This document shows, one piece after another, positions 26,242 through 34,476 of a stretch of 48,540 bases of DNA. A program made the position numbers and the translations under genes. The notes under the pieces were generated by a model. It saw only the letters and a list, made by a program, of their open reading frames with translations. It ran no database searches and had not been told where the DNA came from. How positions within the stretch are numbered: position 1 is the first letter of the stretch; each line of letters opens with the position of its first letter. This stretch comes from Prosthecobacter debontii (lineage in GTDB: Bacteria > Verrucomicrobiota > Verrucomicrobiia > Verrucomicrobiales > Akkermansiaceae), in NCBI GenBank assembly GCA_945862245.1, contig CAMAXN010000017.1:1-48540 (forward strand). The letters are read 5' to 3'.

Positions 26242-26609
26242 CGCTCACCATTTCTGACAGGTCACCGCGGATGCCGCAAGCATTCGCGAGACCGCGGCCT
26301 ATATCCAGCGGCAAGGCGAGGGCATAGGGGCACGTGGATCATGCCGACATCAATCCAGCGCTTAATGCCGTGGAAGATGTGTTCGATGTAAACGGTGCAA
26401 AAGTAGACAAGCTGCACTACAGGCGGCCGAGGAGGGCGGTGAGGGAAATAGCGAGAAATACAGTCCGCTGACCAGAGAAAGAATATTCACATATCCAAGC
26501 GAAGCAGAGTTTGGCCGAAATATGAAAGCGGTGATTCTCCGAATTTAAGAACAGTGCGCAAGTCATGCGCGAGATTTGCGCGATTGCGAAAAGAGGCGAT
26601 GATACATTC
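26242..26609. other. Non-coding region upstream of the ABC gene and DUF2256
   Basis: No gene is supported in this 368-bp gap. Short open frames exist on the minus strand, with hydrophobic stretches such as SGQRTVFLAISLTALL, but they are broken by stops and have no recognisable similarity. They might be the remnant of a membrane protein gene. Confidence 0.4.
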
Positions 26610-26753
26610 ATGCCGAAACATATCGGGAAAGCGGATCTTCCGCAGAAGGTTTGCGCCGCCTGCGGGCGGCCTTTCGCGTGGCGTAAAAAATGGGAAAGGA
26701 TATGGGACGAGGTCAGATACTGCTCCGACCGCTGCCGGAAGGCGCGGAAGTGA
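26610..26753 (+). CDS. DUF2256 small zinc-finger-like protein
   Basis: The 47-residue peptide [20 protein letters not shown] continues into [19 protein letters not shown] and DRCRKARK. The DUF2256 pattern is complete: LPxKxCxxCGRPFxWRKKW and VxYCSxRC, with four Cys likely to bind zinc. The family is very small and widespread, often near photolyase or cryptochrome genes. None is here, and its function is not established. ATG 26610 is preferred to the longer in-frame start. It converges with the retropepsin gene. Confidence 0.9.
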   Translation: MPKHIGKADLPQKVCAACGRPFAWRKKWERIWDEVRYCSDRCRKARK

Positions 26754-26783
26754 ATATTCCAAGAAGATCGGCGGTACCACTTG

Positions 26784-28157
26784 TCACCTTTGTATCAAGA
26801 ATATACGGTTCTCGGTGTAGGTGATCACGGCATCGAGTTCGCGCATGAAGTCGGCTCCGAAGAGGCCGACGTATCCCATTTCCTTGTGTGTGCTCTCATC
26901 GCGGGTCATGTCGGAAGCGAGCACCTTGCGATTAGTCAGCGCGGCGTCTCCCATGGTTAGCTTGGGGATCATGGTGACGGCGGCAAGGCTCTTGCCCCCG
27001 ATCCCCCAGACCTCCTGATCGAGCGGACCGACCTTGCAGCCGTATTCCTTCGCCGCGTCGATCTGGAGCAGTGTACCATCGGCTCCGGTATCGATCATAT
27101 AAGTGACATCGTGGTCATTGAGGGTGCCGTCCACGAAGATATGGTTGCCGCGACGCTCGAACTGGAAGGACTGGTAACGGCGCAGCGTGAGTATTTCCTG
27201 CACGGTGAGTCCTTGGCAATGCTCTAGGAATTGCGCGCCTTCCTCTGTCCACGCCTTGAGGTAGGCTTCGTCATCCACCACAAAATTGGAGATCGGCACT
27301 GGCTGTTTTTTCCCACCCACAAGCTGGAAGGTCGCCACGGTCGGGGTTTTGGAAATCACCTTGCCGCGCAAAATCTTACCCTCCTTGGTTTTGAAGAGAC
27401 GGAAATCCGTCGATCCGCTGCCATCTGCAAGGCCTGCATCATCCTGATCTGATCGGTCGGGGCGGAGGAAAATACGGCGATCGGGATAAGAGATAACGGC
27501 GTCGAGCTTGGACATGAATTCCGCCCCGAGGATTCCGTCCTCGCGGGCTACTGTGCCCGGCGGCTTATCCTTGAGCATGTCGGTGGCGAGGATATTGCGG
27601 TCTTTGAATATCGCCTCGCCCAGCTGGATCGTGGGCACGGGAGCCCAGCCAGCGGGAGCTTCACCAGACACTCCGTAGATCAACTGGTCGAGCGGGCCGA
27701 CTTCAAGTCCAACGGATTCTGCATAGGAGATGTGGAGCAAGCTCGTACCCGCGCCGGTGTCAATGAGGAGGTTAGCGGGCTTACCATTGATTTTGCCTTC
27801 CACGAAAATCGAGTTGTTTTCGAAACGGAAGGGAAATGACTCATAGCCGCGGAGTTCGAGGCATTGGCGTATTGTCAACGCCCGGCATTTCTGCAGGAAG
27901 ACAGCCTCTTCCATGCTCCATGTCTTGATGTATTCCTGCTCATTGGGCGCGAGTTTATCAAAGGCAACCACAGCGCGCTGTCCATCGCGGAGCAGAAGTG
28001 TAACCTCGGTATCCGTTTTCTCGATTAGGACGGCCTGTATGATCTTGCCGTTGGCTCCCTTAAAATCGCGGTATTCGGCGTCCGGGACTATCTGTGAGAA
28101 ACCCATCTTGCTGAGCAAAAGGGCAATGGCGAAAGCGGCGATGCATTGTATTTTCAT
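26784..28157 (-). CDS. Secreted tandem retropepsin-like aspartyl protease with two SHD1-like domains
   Basis: The 457-residue protein has a signal peptide (IAAFAIALLLSKMGFS) and two repeated modules. Each has an SHD1-like region (YRDFKGANGKIIQAVLIEK, and FRLFKTKEGKILRGKVISK) and then a retropepsin-like domain. The first catalytic motif is LIDTGAG (Asp133) and the second MIDTGAD (Asp356); the flap-side hydrophobic-Gly motifs are DGILGAEF and VGLFGADF. Retropepsins act as dimers with one Asp from each chain; this chain carries both, like pepsin. Both Asp-Thr-Gly motifs are intact, so a working protease is plausible. It starts 8 bp after the stop of the other SHD1 gene. Confidence 0.82.
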   Translation of the reverse strand: MKIQCIAAFAIALLLSKMGFSQIVPDAEYRDFKGANGKIIQAVLIEKTDTEVTLLLRDGQRAVVAFDKLAPNEQEYIKTWSMEEAVFLQKCRALTIRQCLELRGYESFPFRFENNSIFVEGKINGKPANLLIDTGAGTSLLHISYAESVGLEVGPLDQLIYGVSGEAPAGWAPVPTIQLGEAIFKDRNILATDMLKDKPPGTVAREDGILGAEFMSKLDAVISYPDRRIFLRPDRSDQDDAGLADGSGSTDFRLFKTKEGKILRGKVISKTPTVATFQLVGGKKQPVPISNFVVDDEAYLKAWTEEGAQFLEHCQGLTVQEILTLRRYQSFQFERRGNHIFVDGTLNDHDVTYMIDTGADGTLLQIDAAKEYGCKVGPLDQEVWGIGGKSLAAVTMIPKLTMGDAALTNRKVLASDMTRDESTHKEMGYVGLFGADFMRELDAVITYTENRIFLIQR

Positions 28158-28165
28158 GAATTGTA

Positions 28166-29410
28166 TTATTTGAAGTCGCCTTCCTTAATGAAGGACACCC
28201 AGTCAGTTTCGAAAGCCTCAACGGTGTCAAAGCCAAAGAGCTTAGCGAACTCTTCCGGAGCAGGAATTTGGTTGGATGACTCGATGCGCTGTATCATTTT
28301 GGCAAACGAACCGAGGCGCTTTGAATCGTTCTCCATATAGTGGGCAAAGGAATAGATCAGAACGAGGCGTTCGGGCGTGAGCTCCTCTGGCTTCCATTTC
28401 AGCATTTCCTCGAGTTTGACTACGACTTTGCCAGATTTCACCAACGGTTTCAGCGTCCGCGCCCATGAAGTACCGTCATCGAATCCGCTCTTCGAGCTAA
28501 TCTCGTCTTTCTGTGATCCCTCAACCGATATCAGGTTGGTTTCTGATTTCCCAGCAAGGCTGATTTCCTTAAAATACGCATGACCGGTGAGCAGAGCGAA
28601 ATAGCCTTCGGAGCCGAATGACGAGACTCCGCCCATCTGCCTTGAAAGCAAACTACCGGCGATCACATGAGTGGGGAACGGGGAGAGGTCTTTGCGGAAT
28701 TTGTCGTCGTCTTTAATGTTAAAGACCGTGACCTGGTCAAAAATATTGAATTTCGTACAGGTTTCATCGGGAGCGCTGATGGAAGTGGAGCCAACTAGCG
28801 ACCATGTGTTGGCAACAGACATGGAGGCACCCTGTTGACCATTAGCAGCGAGATACTCCGCATACCATTTGCCCAACTCTGGATAAACGTCTCTATCCTC
28901 GACAAGGAGGATCAGCATGCGCTTGTCGCCCCAATCCTTGCGGAAATTCATGTGGACGAAGGCCATCCCATACCACAGCCGCTCGGCGGTCTCCGCCACG
29001 GCCTGCGGTCGAATCTTACCCGCCGTGCCGATCAGAAAATGCGGAGTTTCGAAAAGCTCGAAGCCATCGGCGCTATCGCCGAAGGTAAGGATTTCTTCGC
29101 GTTTCTTGAACCCCGAGGTGTCAAGACGAAGGTCTTTCTCAACCAACCCCGGCTCACCGCCGGTCAGAATGGCCTCCTCTGCACCGCCGAACTCTACCAG
29201 ATGCAGGCGGTCGGCAAGGCTCATATCCTCTGCCTTTAGCTTGATCTCCTTGGAATCCTTGTTGATCAGTGTGACAATGATTCCTTCGACTCCACCCAAG
29301 CTAGCCTCCAAGATGCCGCCTTTCCGCGATGTCCAGATTCTCATTTCTGCAGCATGGCAAGGCAGGGCAAAGCAGGCGGCGCCGCAGATTGATATTAACA
29401 ACATTTTCAT
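28166..29410 (-). CDS. Secreted SHD1-domain protein of unknown function
   Basis: ATG 29410 (or 29404) gives about 414 residues with a signal peptide (MLLISICGAACFALPCHA). The N-terminal segment MRIWTSRKGGILEASLGGVE resembles the SHD1 (Sla1 homology 1) domain found in many Planctomycetes-Verrucomicrobia secreted proteins. The remainder (ELFETPHFLIGTAGKIRPQA, then a long mixed alpha/beta region with THVIAGSLLSRQMGG) resembles DUF1570-type putative peptidase domains, but no clear HExxH motif is seen. It is the first gene of a two-gene unit with the tandem retropepsin, 8 bp apart, suggesting a shared extracellular role. Confidence 0.68.
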   Translation of the reverse strand: MKMLLISICGAACFALPCHAAEMRIWTSRKGGILEASLGGVEGIIVTLINKDSKEIKLKAEDMSLADRLHLVEFGGAEEAILTGGEPGLVEKDLRLDTSGFKKREEILTFGDSADGFELFETPHFLIGTAGKIRPQAVAETAERLWYGMAFVHMNFRKDWGDKRMLILLVEDRDVYPELGKWYAEYLAANGQQGASMSVANTWSLVGSTSISAPDETCTKFNIFDQVTVFNIKDDDKFRKDLSPFPTHVIAGSLLSRQMGGVSSFGSEGYFALLTGHAYFKEISLAGKSETNLISVEGSQKDEISSKSGFDDGTSWARTLKPLVKSGKVVVKLEEMLKWKPEELTPERLVLIYSFAHYMENDSKRLGSFAKMIQRIESSNQIPAPEEFAKLFGFDTVEAFETDWVSFIKEGDFK

Positions 29411-29418
29411 TTCTGGTA

Positions 29419-29427
29419 TGGTATAAT
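29419..29427 (+). promoter_or_regulatory. Extended -10 promoter, probably for trpD
   Basis: TGGTATAAT is an exact extended -10 (TGnTATAAT) on the plus strand, 100 bp before the trpD start. No good -35 is needed with this class. The predicted leader of about 95 nt contains a 9-codon open frame at 29464-29493 (MNLAAIFPH) that has no Trp codon. Confidence 0.5.
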
Positions 29428-29527
29428 AGCGGCACGGGTAGCCCCTACAATCCAATTTTTCACATGAACTTGGCGGCGATTTTTCCTCATTGAATTTTGA
29501 AAGTTAAAGTTTGAGATTCCAATCCGC

Positions 29528-30571
29528 ATGGACGCTATCATCACACACCTTGAGCACGGTGAAGAACTCGATCCACGCGAGATCGAAGTCGCCGCTGAAC
29601 TGCTGCTCGATTCATCCATCGCCGATGACACGAAAGCCCGCCTGCTACTTGCGCTTTCGCTGAAAGGGGAGACGCCCGCCGAAATTGCCGGCTTTGTGGA
29701 AGTATTTCTCCAGCACGCCGTCGATCCCATGATCGGCGCGATCGAACTCGATGGCCCCACGCTTGATGTCTGCGGCACCGGCGGCGACCAGCTAAATCTT
29801 TTCAACGTCTCCACGACCGCAATGTTCATCGCTGCCGCAGCGGGAGCGGTCGTCGTAAAGCATGGCAATCGCGGTATCACCTCAAAAAGCGGTGGTGCAG
29901 ATGTACTGGAAGCGCTTGGTGTTCGCATCGACCTGCCGCCGGAAGGCTTCCGCCATTGCCTCAAAAAGGCGGGCGTCGGTTTCCTCTTTGCGCCGAACTA
30001 TCATCCCGCCTTCAAGGCGGTCGCAGGCGTGAGGAAACAACTTGCAGCCGCCGGGCATCGTAGCATTTTTAACCTAATCGGGCCTCTGCTCAACCCCGCC
30101 CGACCCAAGTGCCAACTCGTCGGCGTCTCCGACCCCTCGCTATGTCCCGCCTTCGCGGAAATTCTGCAGCGCCTCGGACGGGAAAGCGCGTGGGTCGTCA
30201 GCGGCATAGCTCCAGACCACCGCGCTGTGGACGAGGTATCGCTAATGGGCTCGACCCGAATCTGCAAATCCGGCGCCTACCAAGATTTCGTGGACGAGGA
30301 AATAAACCCCGAGGATTTCGGCTTTCGCAAAGCCCGCCTCGAAGACCTCCAAGGCGGCGACGCGAAAACTAATGCCGCCATCCTTGAAGCCATCCTTTCC
30401 GGCCAAGACACCGGCCCCAAGCGTGACATCGTCCTCCTCAACGCCGCCGCCGCCCTAGCCTGCGCTGGCCTAGCCGACCACATGGGCGACGCCATCGACA
30501 TCGCCCGCGAAACGATCGACTCCGGCGCGGCTACCGAACGCCTGCGGTTGCTTCAGGAAGCCTCCGCGTGA
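29528..30571 (+). CDS. trpD: Anthranilate phosphoribosyltransferase
   Basis: The 347-residue protein is the second step of tryptophan synthesis: it joins anthranilate to PRPP. The diphosphate-binding loop is LDVCGTGGDQLNLFNVSTT. KHGNRGITSKSGGADVLEALG, just below the usual length of that segment, completes the signature. GHRSIFNLIGPLLNPARP and APDHRAVDEVSLMG follow. The length and motifs are normal. It is separate from any other trp gene in the window. It is transcribed divergently from the SHD1 gene pair. Confidence 0.95.
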   Translation: MDAIITHLEHGEELDPREIEVAAELLLDSSIADDTKARLLLALSLKGETPAEIAGFVEVFLQHAVDPMIGAIELDGPTLDVCGTGGDQLNLFNVSTTAMFIAAAAGAVVVKHGNRGITSKSGGADVLEALGVRIDLPPEGFRHCLKKAGVGFLFAPNYHPAFKAVAGVRKQLAAAGHRSIFNLIGPLLNPARPKCQLVGVSDPSLCPAFAEILQRLGRESAWVVSGIAPDHRAVDEVSLMGSTRICKSGAYQDFVDEEINPEDFGFRKARLEDLQGGDAKTNAAILEAILSGQDTGPKRDIVLLNAAAALACAGLADHMGDAIDIARETIDSGAATERLRLLQEASA

Positions 30572-30801
30572 GTACGCTCGTTACTCACTCGGTAAAGCAT
30601 GCCATATCGCACGTACGCCTTTTAATACTGGAAAAATCGCTACGCTGCATCTGCTGGCTCACTGCAGGCAGTTGGGTATTATGCCAACGAATAAATAACA
30701 CCGAAGGGTGTGATTGGTTGCGCCAAGATTCATGATGCAAAGGCGTCGCGGGATTGCCTTTGCCTCGCGGCGGAGGGGATGCCAAAGTTTGCAGTCAGCA
30801 C

Positions 30802-32028
30802 ATGCACAGCCGCCCGCCAAAAAAGTTCACGCCGATCCCGTTCACCTATCATCAGGAAATTGATTTACGGATTGATTCGCTAACGAACCTCGGTGCGGGA
30901 GTGGGCCGGGTGGATGGCTGGGTGGTTTTCGTGCCCTACGCCTTGCCGGGCGAGCTGGTGCGGACGCGGATTTTCCGCAATGACAAGAACCACTCGCAGG
31001 GCGATCTCGTCGAGATTTTGGAAAAATCCTCGGATCGAGTGGAGCCGGGCTGCGCGTTGTTCGGGACGTGCGGCGGCTGCCAATACCAGCACCTTTCCTA
31101 CGAAAAGCAGCTCGCTTGGAAGACTCGCCAGATCCGCGAGCTGCTGAAACACATGGCTGGCGAGGAGCGAGAGGTGAACCCCTGCGCTAGCTCGGAGCAG
31201 ATCTGGAACTACCGCTCTAAAATCACTCCGCACTTTGAAAAACCCGTGGACGGCGTCATCAAGGAGATTGGTTTCCTCAAAGTCGGGCGGCGTATGGAAA
31301 TCCTGAACGTTCCGAACTGCCCCATCGCGATGCAGGAAATCAACGACGCGCTGCCGGAAGTCCACGCAGATGTGCGCGCGAACGGGCGGCTCTACAAACG
31401 CGGAGCGACCATCCTCCTGCGCGCCACCGAAGGCCGCGTCGAGCGCGATCCCAAGGCCATCGCCCGCGAGGAAATCGGCGGCGTGAAATTCGATTTCGTA
31501 GCCGGCGAGTTTTTCCAGAACAACCCGTTCATCTTGGAGAAATTTACCGGATACATCGGCGAAAAGGCACTGGAGGGCGGCGCACGATATCTGGTGGACG
31601 CGTATTGCGGCGCGGGGCTCTTCGGGCTTTGCCTGGCGAATCGCTTCGAGAAAGTGATGGGCGTGGAGGTGAACGAGGCGGGTGCGCGCTGGGCGGCGAA
31701 TAACGTCGCGCTCAACGGTTTTGAAAACGTCTCGATCCTGCAAGCCGACGCGGAGGAAATTTTCGCAAAGATCGACACGCCACCCGAGGAAACAGCAGTG
31801 GTGATCGATCCTCCGCGCAAGGGTTGCTCGCCGGAATTTCTCGCACAACTCGTCTCCTACGGCCCGCAGCGAATCGTTTATGTTTCCTGTGATCCCGCGA
31901 CGCAGGTGCGGGATTACAAAATCCTTCGCGAAGCAGGTTACGCGCTCACCGAGGTGCAGCCTTTCGATCTTTTTCCGCACACCCGTCACGTCGAGTGCGT
32001 GATGATTCTGGCGAAGGGGATTGCCTGA
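30802..32028 (+). CDS. RlmD/TrmA-family RNA (uracil-5-)-methyltransferase
   Basis: The product is 408 residues from ATG 30802; a TTG 48 bp upstream is in frame but less likely. The order is a TRAM domain (IDLRIDSLTNLGAGVGRVDG), an iron-sulfur motif (FGTCGGCQYQHLSYEKQ), a beta-barrel insert, and a SAM-binding methyltransferase: LVDAYCGAGLFGLCLANRF, VIDPPRKGCSPEFL, and VYVSCDPATQVRDYKIL with the catalytic Cys of YVSCDP. Members methylate U1939 or U747 of 23S rRNA (RlmD, RlmC) or U54 of tRNA (TrmA); the four-iron cluster motif favours the Rlm type. The 230-bp gap before it holds no gene. Confidence 0.9.
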   Translation: MHSRPPKKFTPIPFTYHQEIDLRIDSLTNLGAGVGRVDGWVVFVPYALPGELVRTRIFRNDKNHSQGDLVEILEKSSDRVEPGCALFGTCGGCQYQHLSYEKQLAWKTRQIRELLKHMAGEEREVNPCASSEQIWNYRSKITPHFEKPVDGVIKEIGFLKVGRRMEILNVPNCPIAMQEINDALPEVHADVRANGRLYKRGATILLRATEGRVERDPKAIAREEIGGVKFDFVAGEFFQNNPFILEKFTGYIGEKALEGGARYLVDAYCGAGLFGLCLANRFEKVMGVEVNEAGARWAANNVALNGFENVSILQADAEEIFAKIDTPPEETAVVIDPPRKGCSPEFLAQLVSYGPQRIVYVSCDPATQVRDYKILREAGYALTEVQPFDLFPHTRHVECVMILAKGIA

Positions 32029-32094
32029 AGCGCCCGCTGTATCTAGCTTTGCGGGTATAAACTGGCTCAAAGGGCTTTCTTGCTGTTTCCTATT

Positions 32095-32113
32095 GCAAAT
32101 GATTCTCAATTAG
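32095..32113. promoter_or_regulatory. Fur-box-like site overlapping the feoA promoter
   Basis: GCAAATGATTCTCAATTAG agrees at 11 of 19 positions with the Fur consensus GATAATGATAATCATTATC, including the central ATGAT..TCA part. It overlaps a candidate promoter, TTGCAA (32094-32099) and TATTTT (32116-32121) 16 bp apart. Transcription would start at or next to the GTG of feoA at 32128. Iron repression of the feo genes would fit. Confidence 0.65.
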
Positions 32114-32127
32114 GTTATTTTCCTCCT

Positions 32128-32367
32128 GTGCTCACCACTTCTTCAGTCCGCCAAGTCACCCTCAACGAGGGGGCTGTGAATTGTGATGTGCGCATCAGCA
32201 GTCTCAACGGCCCGGCCTGTGAACGCCTCCGCGATCTCGGCTTCTGCGAGCAGATGCAGCTCCGCAAAATCTCCAACGGCCGCAACCTTGTCTGCACCGT
32301 TTGCGGCGCGAAAATGGCCATCAGCCGCGAGCTCGCCGAGCAGGTTCTCGTTTCCCCCGTCCTCTGA
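32128..32367 (+). CDS. feoA: FeoA family ferrous iron transport accessory protein
   Basis: The best start is GTG 32128, giving about 79 residues beginning MLTTSSVRQVTLNEGAVNCD; a TTG at 32080 is in frame but would include the promoter. The rest has the SH3-like FeoA fold signature: ISSLNGPACERLRDLGF, then MQLRKISNGRNLVCTVCGAKMAISRELAEQVLV. FeoA binds the cytosolic side of FeoB and is needed for Fe2+ uptake. It is the first gene of the feoA-feoB-Cys-rich cluster and is 10 bp ahead of feoB. Its predicted transcript may be leaderless. Confidence 0.85.
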   Translation: MLTTSSVRQVTLNEGAVNCDVRISSLNGPACERLRDLGFCEQMQLRKISNGRNLVCTVCGAKMAISRELAEQVLVSPVL

Positions 32368-32377
32368 AACCACGGCC

Positions 32378-34270
32378 ATGTCCGCCGCATCCGAGGCTCC
32401 CAGCACCGTCGCCCTGATCGGAAATCCAAATTCTGGAAAAACTACACTCTTCAATGCCCTCACGGGTGCGAATCAGCGCGTAGGTAACTACGCCGGCATC
32501 ACTGCTGAGCTGAAAATTGGCGAAGCCTACACTCCTCACGGCCGCAAACTCCACGTCCTCGACCTTCCCGGCTGCTATTCCCTCCGCGCGAACTCACCCG
32601 ATGAAAAAATCGCGCTCGACGCCCTCACCGGAAAGCTCCCCGGCACCGCCGCCCCCGACCTCGTTGTCTGCGTCGTCGATGCCTCGAACCTTGAGCGCCA
32701 CCTCCAGCTCGCCCTCCAAGTCATTGAGCTCGGCATGCCCTGTGTGCTTGCTCTGAACATGGTAGATGTCGCGGAAAAATCCGGACTGCGCCTCGATCCC
32801 GCCAAGCTTTCCGAGGAACTCGGCATCCCCGTTGTCGTAATGCAGGCGAACGCCTCAAAAGGCATCATCGAGCTGAAACAGGCGCTCCGCCACCCCTTTC
32901 CTCCGTCCTCTTCCGCGCTGTGGCAAAAATCCGACGGCGATCCCGAGGAAGCACGTCGCACTTTTATCGCGGATATCTGTTCGCTCGCCGCCCGGCGTCC
33001 AGACGCTCAAACATGGAGCCTTTCCGACAAGCTGGATTCCGTCCTGCTCCACTGGTTCACCGGTTGGGTTGCTTTCATTGCGGTGATGTTCACCGTTTTC
33101 TGGGCGATTTTTTCCTTCGCCTCCGTCCCTATGGATATCATCGATTCCGCGCTCGGCTCCTTTGGTGGCTGGGTGGAGGAAATGCTGCCGGAAGGTGATT
33201 TTCGCTCGCTGCTTGTCGATGGTGTCATCGCTGGGGTCGGCGGCGTGCTCGTTTTCCTGCCGCAGATTATCCTGCTTTTCCTTTTCATCGGCCTGCTGGA
33301 AAGCAGTGGCTACATGGCGCGCGCCGCCTTCCTCATGGATGGCGTCATGGCCAAGGCCGGACTCAGTGGCAAAGCCTTCCTGCCGCTTTTCAGTTCCTAC
33401 GCCTGCGCCATCCCCGGCGTCATGGCCACCCGCACCATTGACTCCGCCAAAGAGCGCCTCGTCACCATCTTCGTCGCCCCGTGGATGAGCTGCTCCGCCC
33501 GTCTACCGGTCTATTTTCTGATCGTGCCGCTGCTGCTCCATGAAAGCGAAGGCTCGTGGAAACAGGCACTCATCCTCTTCGGCATCTATGCGCTCGGCAC
33601 AGCTACTGCGTTAGTAGTAGCCCGCGTCCTGCGCGGCCGCCTCGGTCCCGACAAATCAGCCAACCATTTCCTCCTCGAACTCCCGCCCTACCGCCGCCCG
33701 CAATGGCGTTATATTTTCCGCCACGTCATCGACCGCGCTTGGTCTTTCGTGAAGAAAGCAGGAACCATCATCCTCGGCCTTTCCATCCTGCTCTGGGCGC
33801 TGGCCACCTACCCGAAGACCGACTCCAAAGACCCCGGTGAAATCCTTGCACACAGCGCCATGGGCCGCATAGGAGCGTTCATTGAGCCCGCCGTGAAACC
33901 CCTCGGCTTCGATGGCCGCACCGGCACCGCCATCCTCACCTCCTTCGCCGCCCGCGAGGTGGTTGTTTCCTCGCTGGCCATCATTTTCAGTGTCGAGGAT
34001 ACGGACGACGACGAGGAAACCCGCAGCCTCCTCCGCGACCGCATCGCCGCCGCCACCTGGCCCGACGGACGCCCGCTCTTCACCCCGCTTACCCTCATTT
34101 CTCTCCTCGTTTTCTTCATCTATGCCCTCCAATGCCTACCTACTACTGCAGTAGTAGCACGTGAAGCAGGCTCTTGGAAATGGGCCATCGGCCAGTTCCT
34201 CTTCATGTCCGGCTTCGCCTACGCCGCCTCGCTCCTAGTCTTCCAAGGAGGCCGCCTCCTGGGTTTCTAA
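32378..34270 (+). CDS. feoB: Ferrous iron transporter B
   Basis: ATG 32378 gives 630 residues. The N-terminal G domain has GNPNSGKTTLFNALTG (G1), VGNYAGITAE (G2), LDLPGCYSL (G3) and LNMVDVAE (G4). A short linker and about eight membrane helices follow, with SGYMARAAFLMDGVMAKAGL and LLFSSYACAIPGVMATRTI, the Cys-containing gate motif of FeoB, and the C-terminal FAAREVVVSSLAIIF. It imports Fe2+ across the inner membrane, driven by the G domain. It is shorter than the E. coli protein (773 residues) but complete. An exact 18-bp palindrome lies inside the gene at 34140-34157. It is flanked by feoA and a small Cys-rich membrane gene. Confidence 0.95.
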   Translation: MSAASEAPSTVALIGNPNSGKTTLFNALTGANQRVGNYAGITAELKIGEAYTPHGRKLHVLDLPGCYSLRANSPDEKIALDALTGKLPGTAAPDLVVCVVDASNLERHLQLALQVIELGMPCVLALNMVDVAEKSGLRLDPAKLSEELGIPVVVMQANASKGIIELKQALRHPFPPSSSALWQKSDGDPEEARRTFIADICSLAARRPDAQTWSLSDKLDSVLLHWFTGWVAFIAVMFTVFWAIFSFASVPMDIIDSALGSFGGWVEEMLPEGDFRSLLVDGVIAGVGGVLVFLPQIILLFLFIGLLESSGYMARAAFLMDGVMAKAGLSGKAFLPLFSSYACAIPGVMATRTIDSAKERLVTIFVAPWMSCSARLPVYFLIVPLLLHESEGSWKQALILFGIYALGTATALVVARVLRGRLGPDKSANHFLLELPPYRRPQWRYIFRHVIDRAWSFVKKAGTIILGLSILLWALATYPKTDSKDPGEILAHSAMGRIGAFIEPAVKPLGFDGRTGTAILTSFAAREVVVSSLAIIFSVEDTDDDEETRSLLRDRIAAATWPDGRPLFTPLTLISLLVFFIYALQCLPTTAVVAREAGSWKWAIGQFLFMSGFAYAASLLVFQGGRLLGF

Positions 34271-34312
34271 TTTCGCTCTTACTTAAGGTTTTAAAATTTA
34301 AAGTTTAGTATT

Positions 34313-34465
34313 TTGGATCTACAAAGTTACCTTGCCCTCGGAGTCGTCGCCCTCACTGTCGCCGCTTTCGCCTACCGCCTCATTTGGCGCCGCGTAAAAT
34401 CCGGCTGCGGAAGAAACTGCGGCTGCGTGAATGAAGTGAACAAGGGAAGCGCGCGGACGCCTTGA
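34313..34465 (+). CDS. FeoB-associated Cys-rich membrane peptide
   Basis: This 50-residue gene is a plausible third feo gene. The frame from TTG 34313 reads MDLQSYLALGVVALTVAAFA, then YRLIWRRVKSGCGRNCGCVN and EVNKGSARTP. It has one transmembrane helix, then basic residues and the Cys cluster GCGRNCGC. That layout matches the FeoB-associated Cys-rich membrane protein family (Virus_attach/FeoC-like group), which lies directly after feoB in many bacteria. The start is a TTG without a Shine-Dalgarno sequence, 42 bp after the feoB stop. The AT-rich gap before it may hold a translational signal. It converges with the unknown gene at 34477. Confidence 0.78.
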   Translation: MDLQSYLALGVVALTVAAFAYRLIWRRVKSGCGRNCGCVNEVNKGSARTP

Positions 34466-34476
34466 CCAAGCCTTCG

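Noticed and set aside
29464..29493. Short ORF in the trpD leader as a trp attenuator peptide
   Set aside because: It encodes MNLAAIFPH, without any Trp codon, and no terminator hairpin follows. Trp attenuation is not supported.
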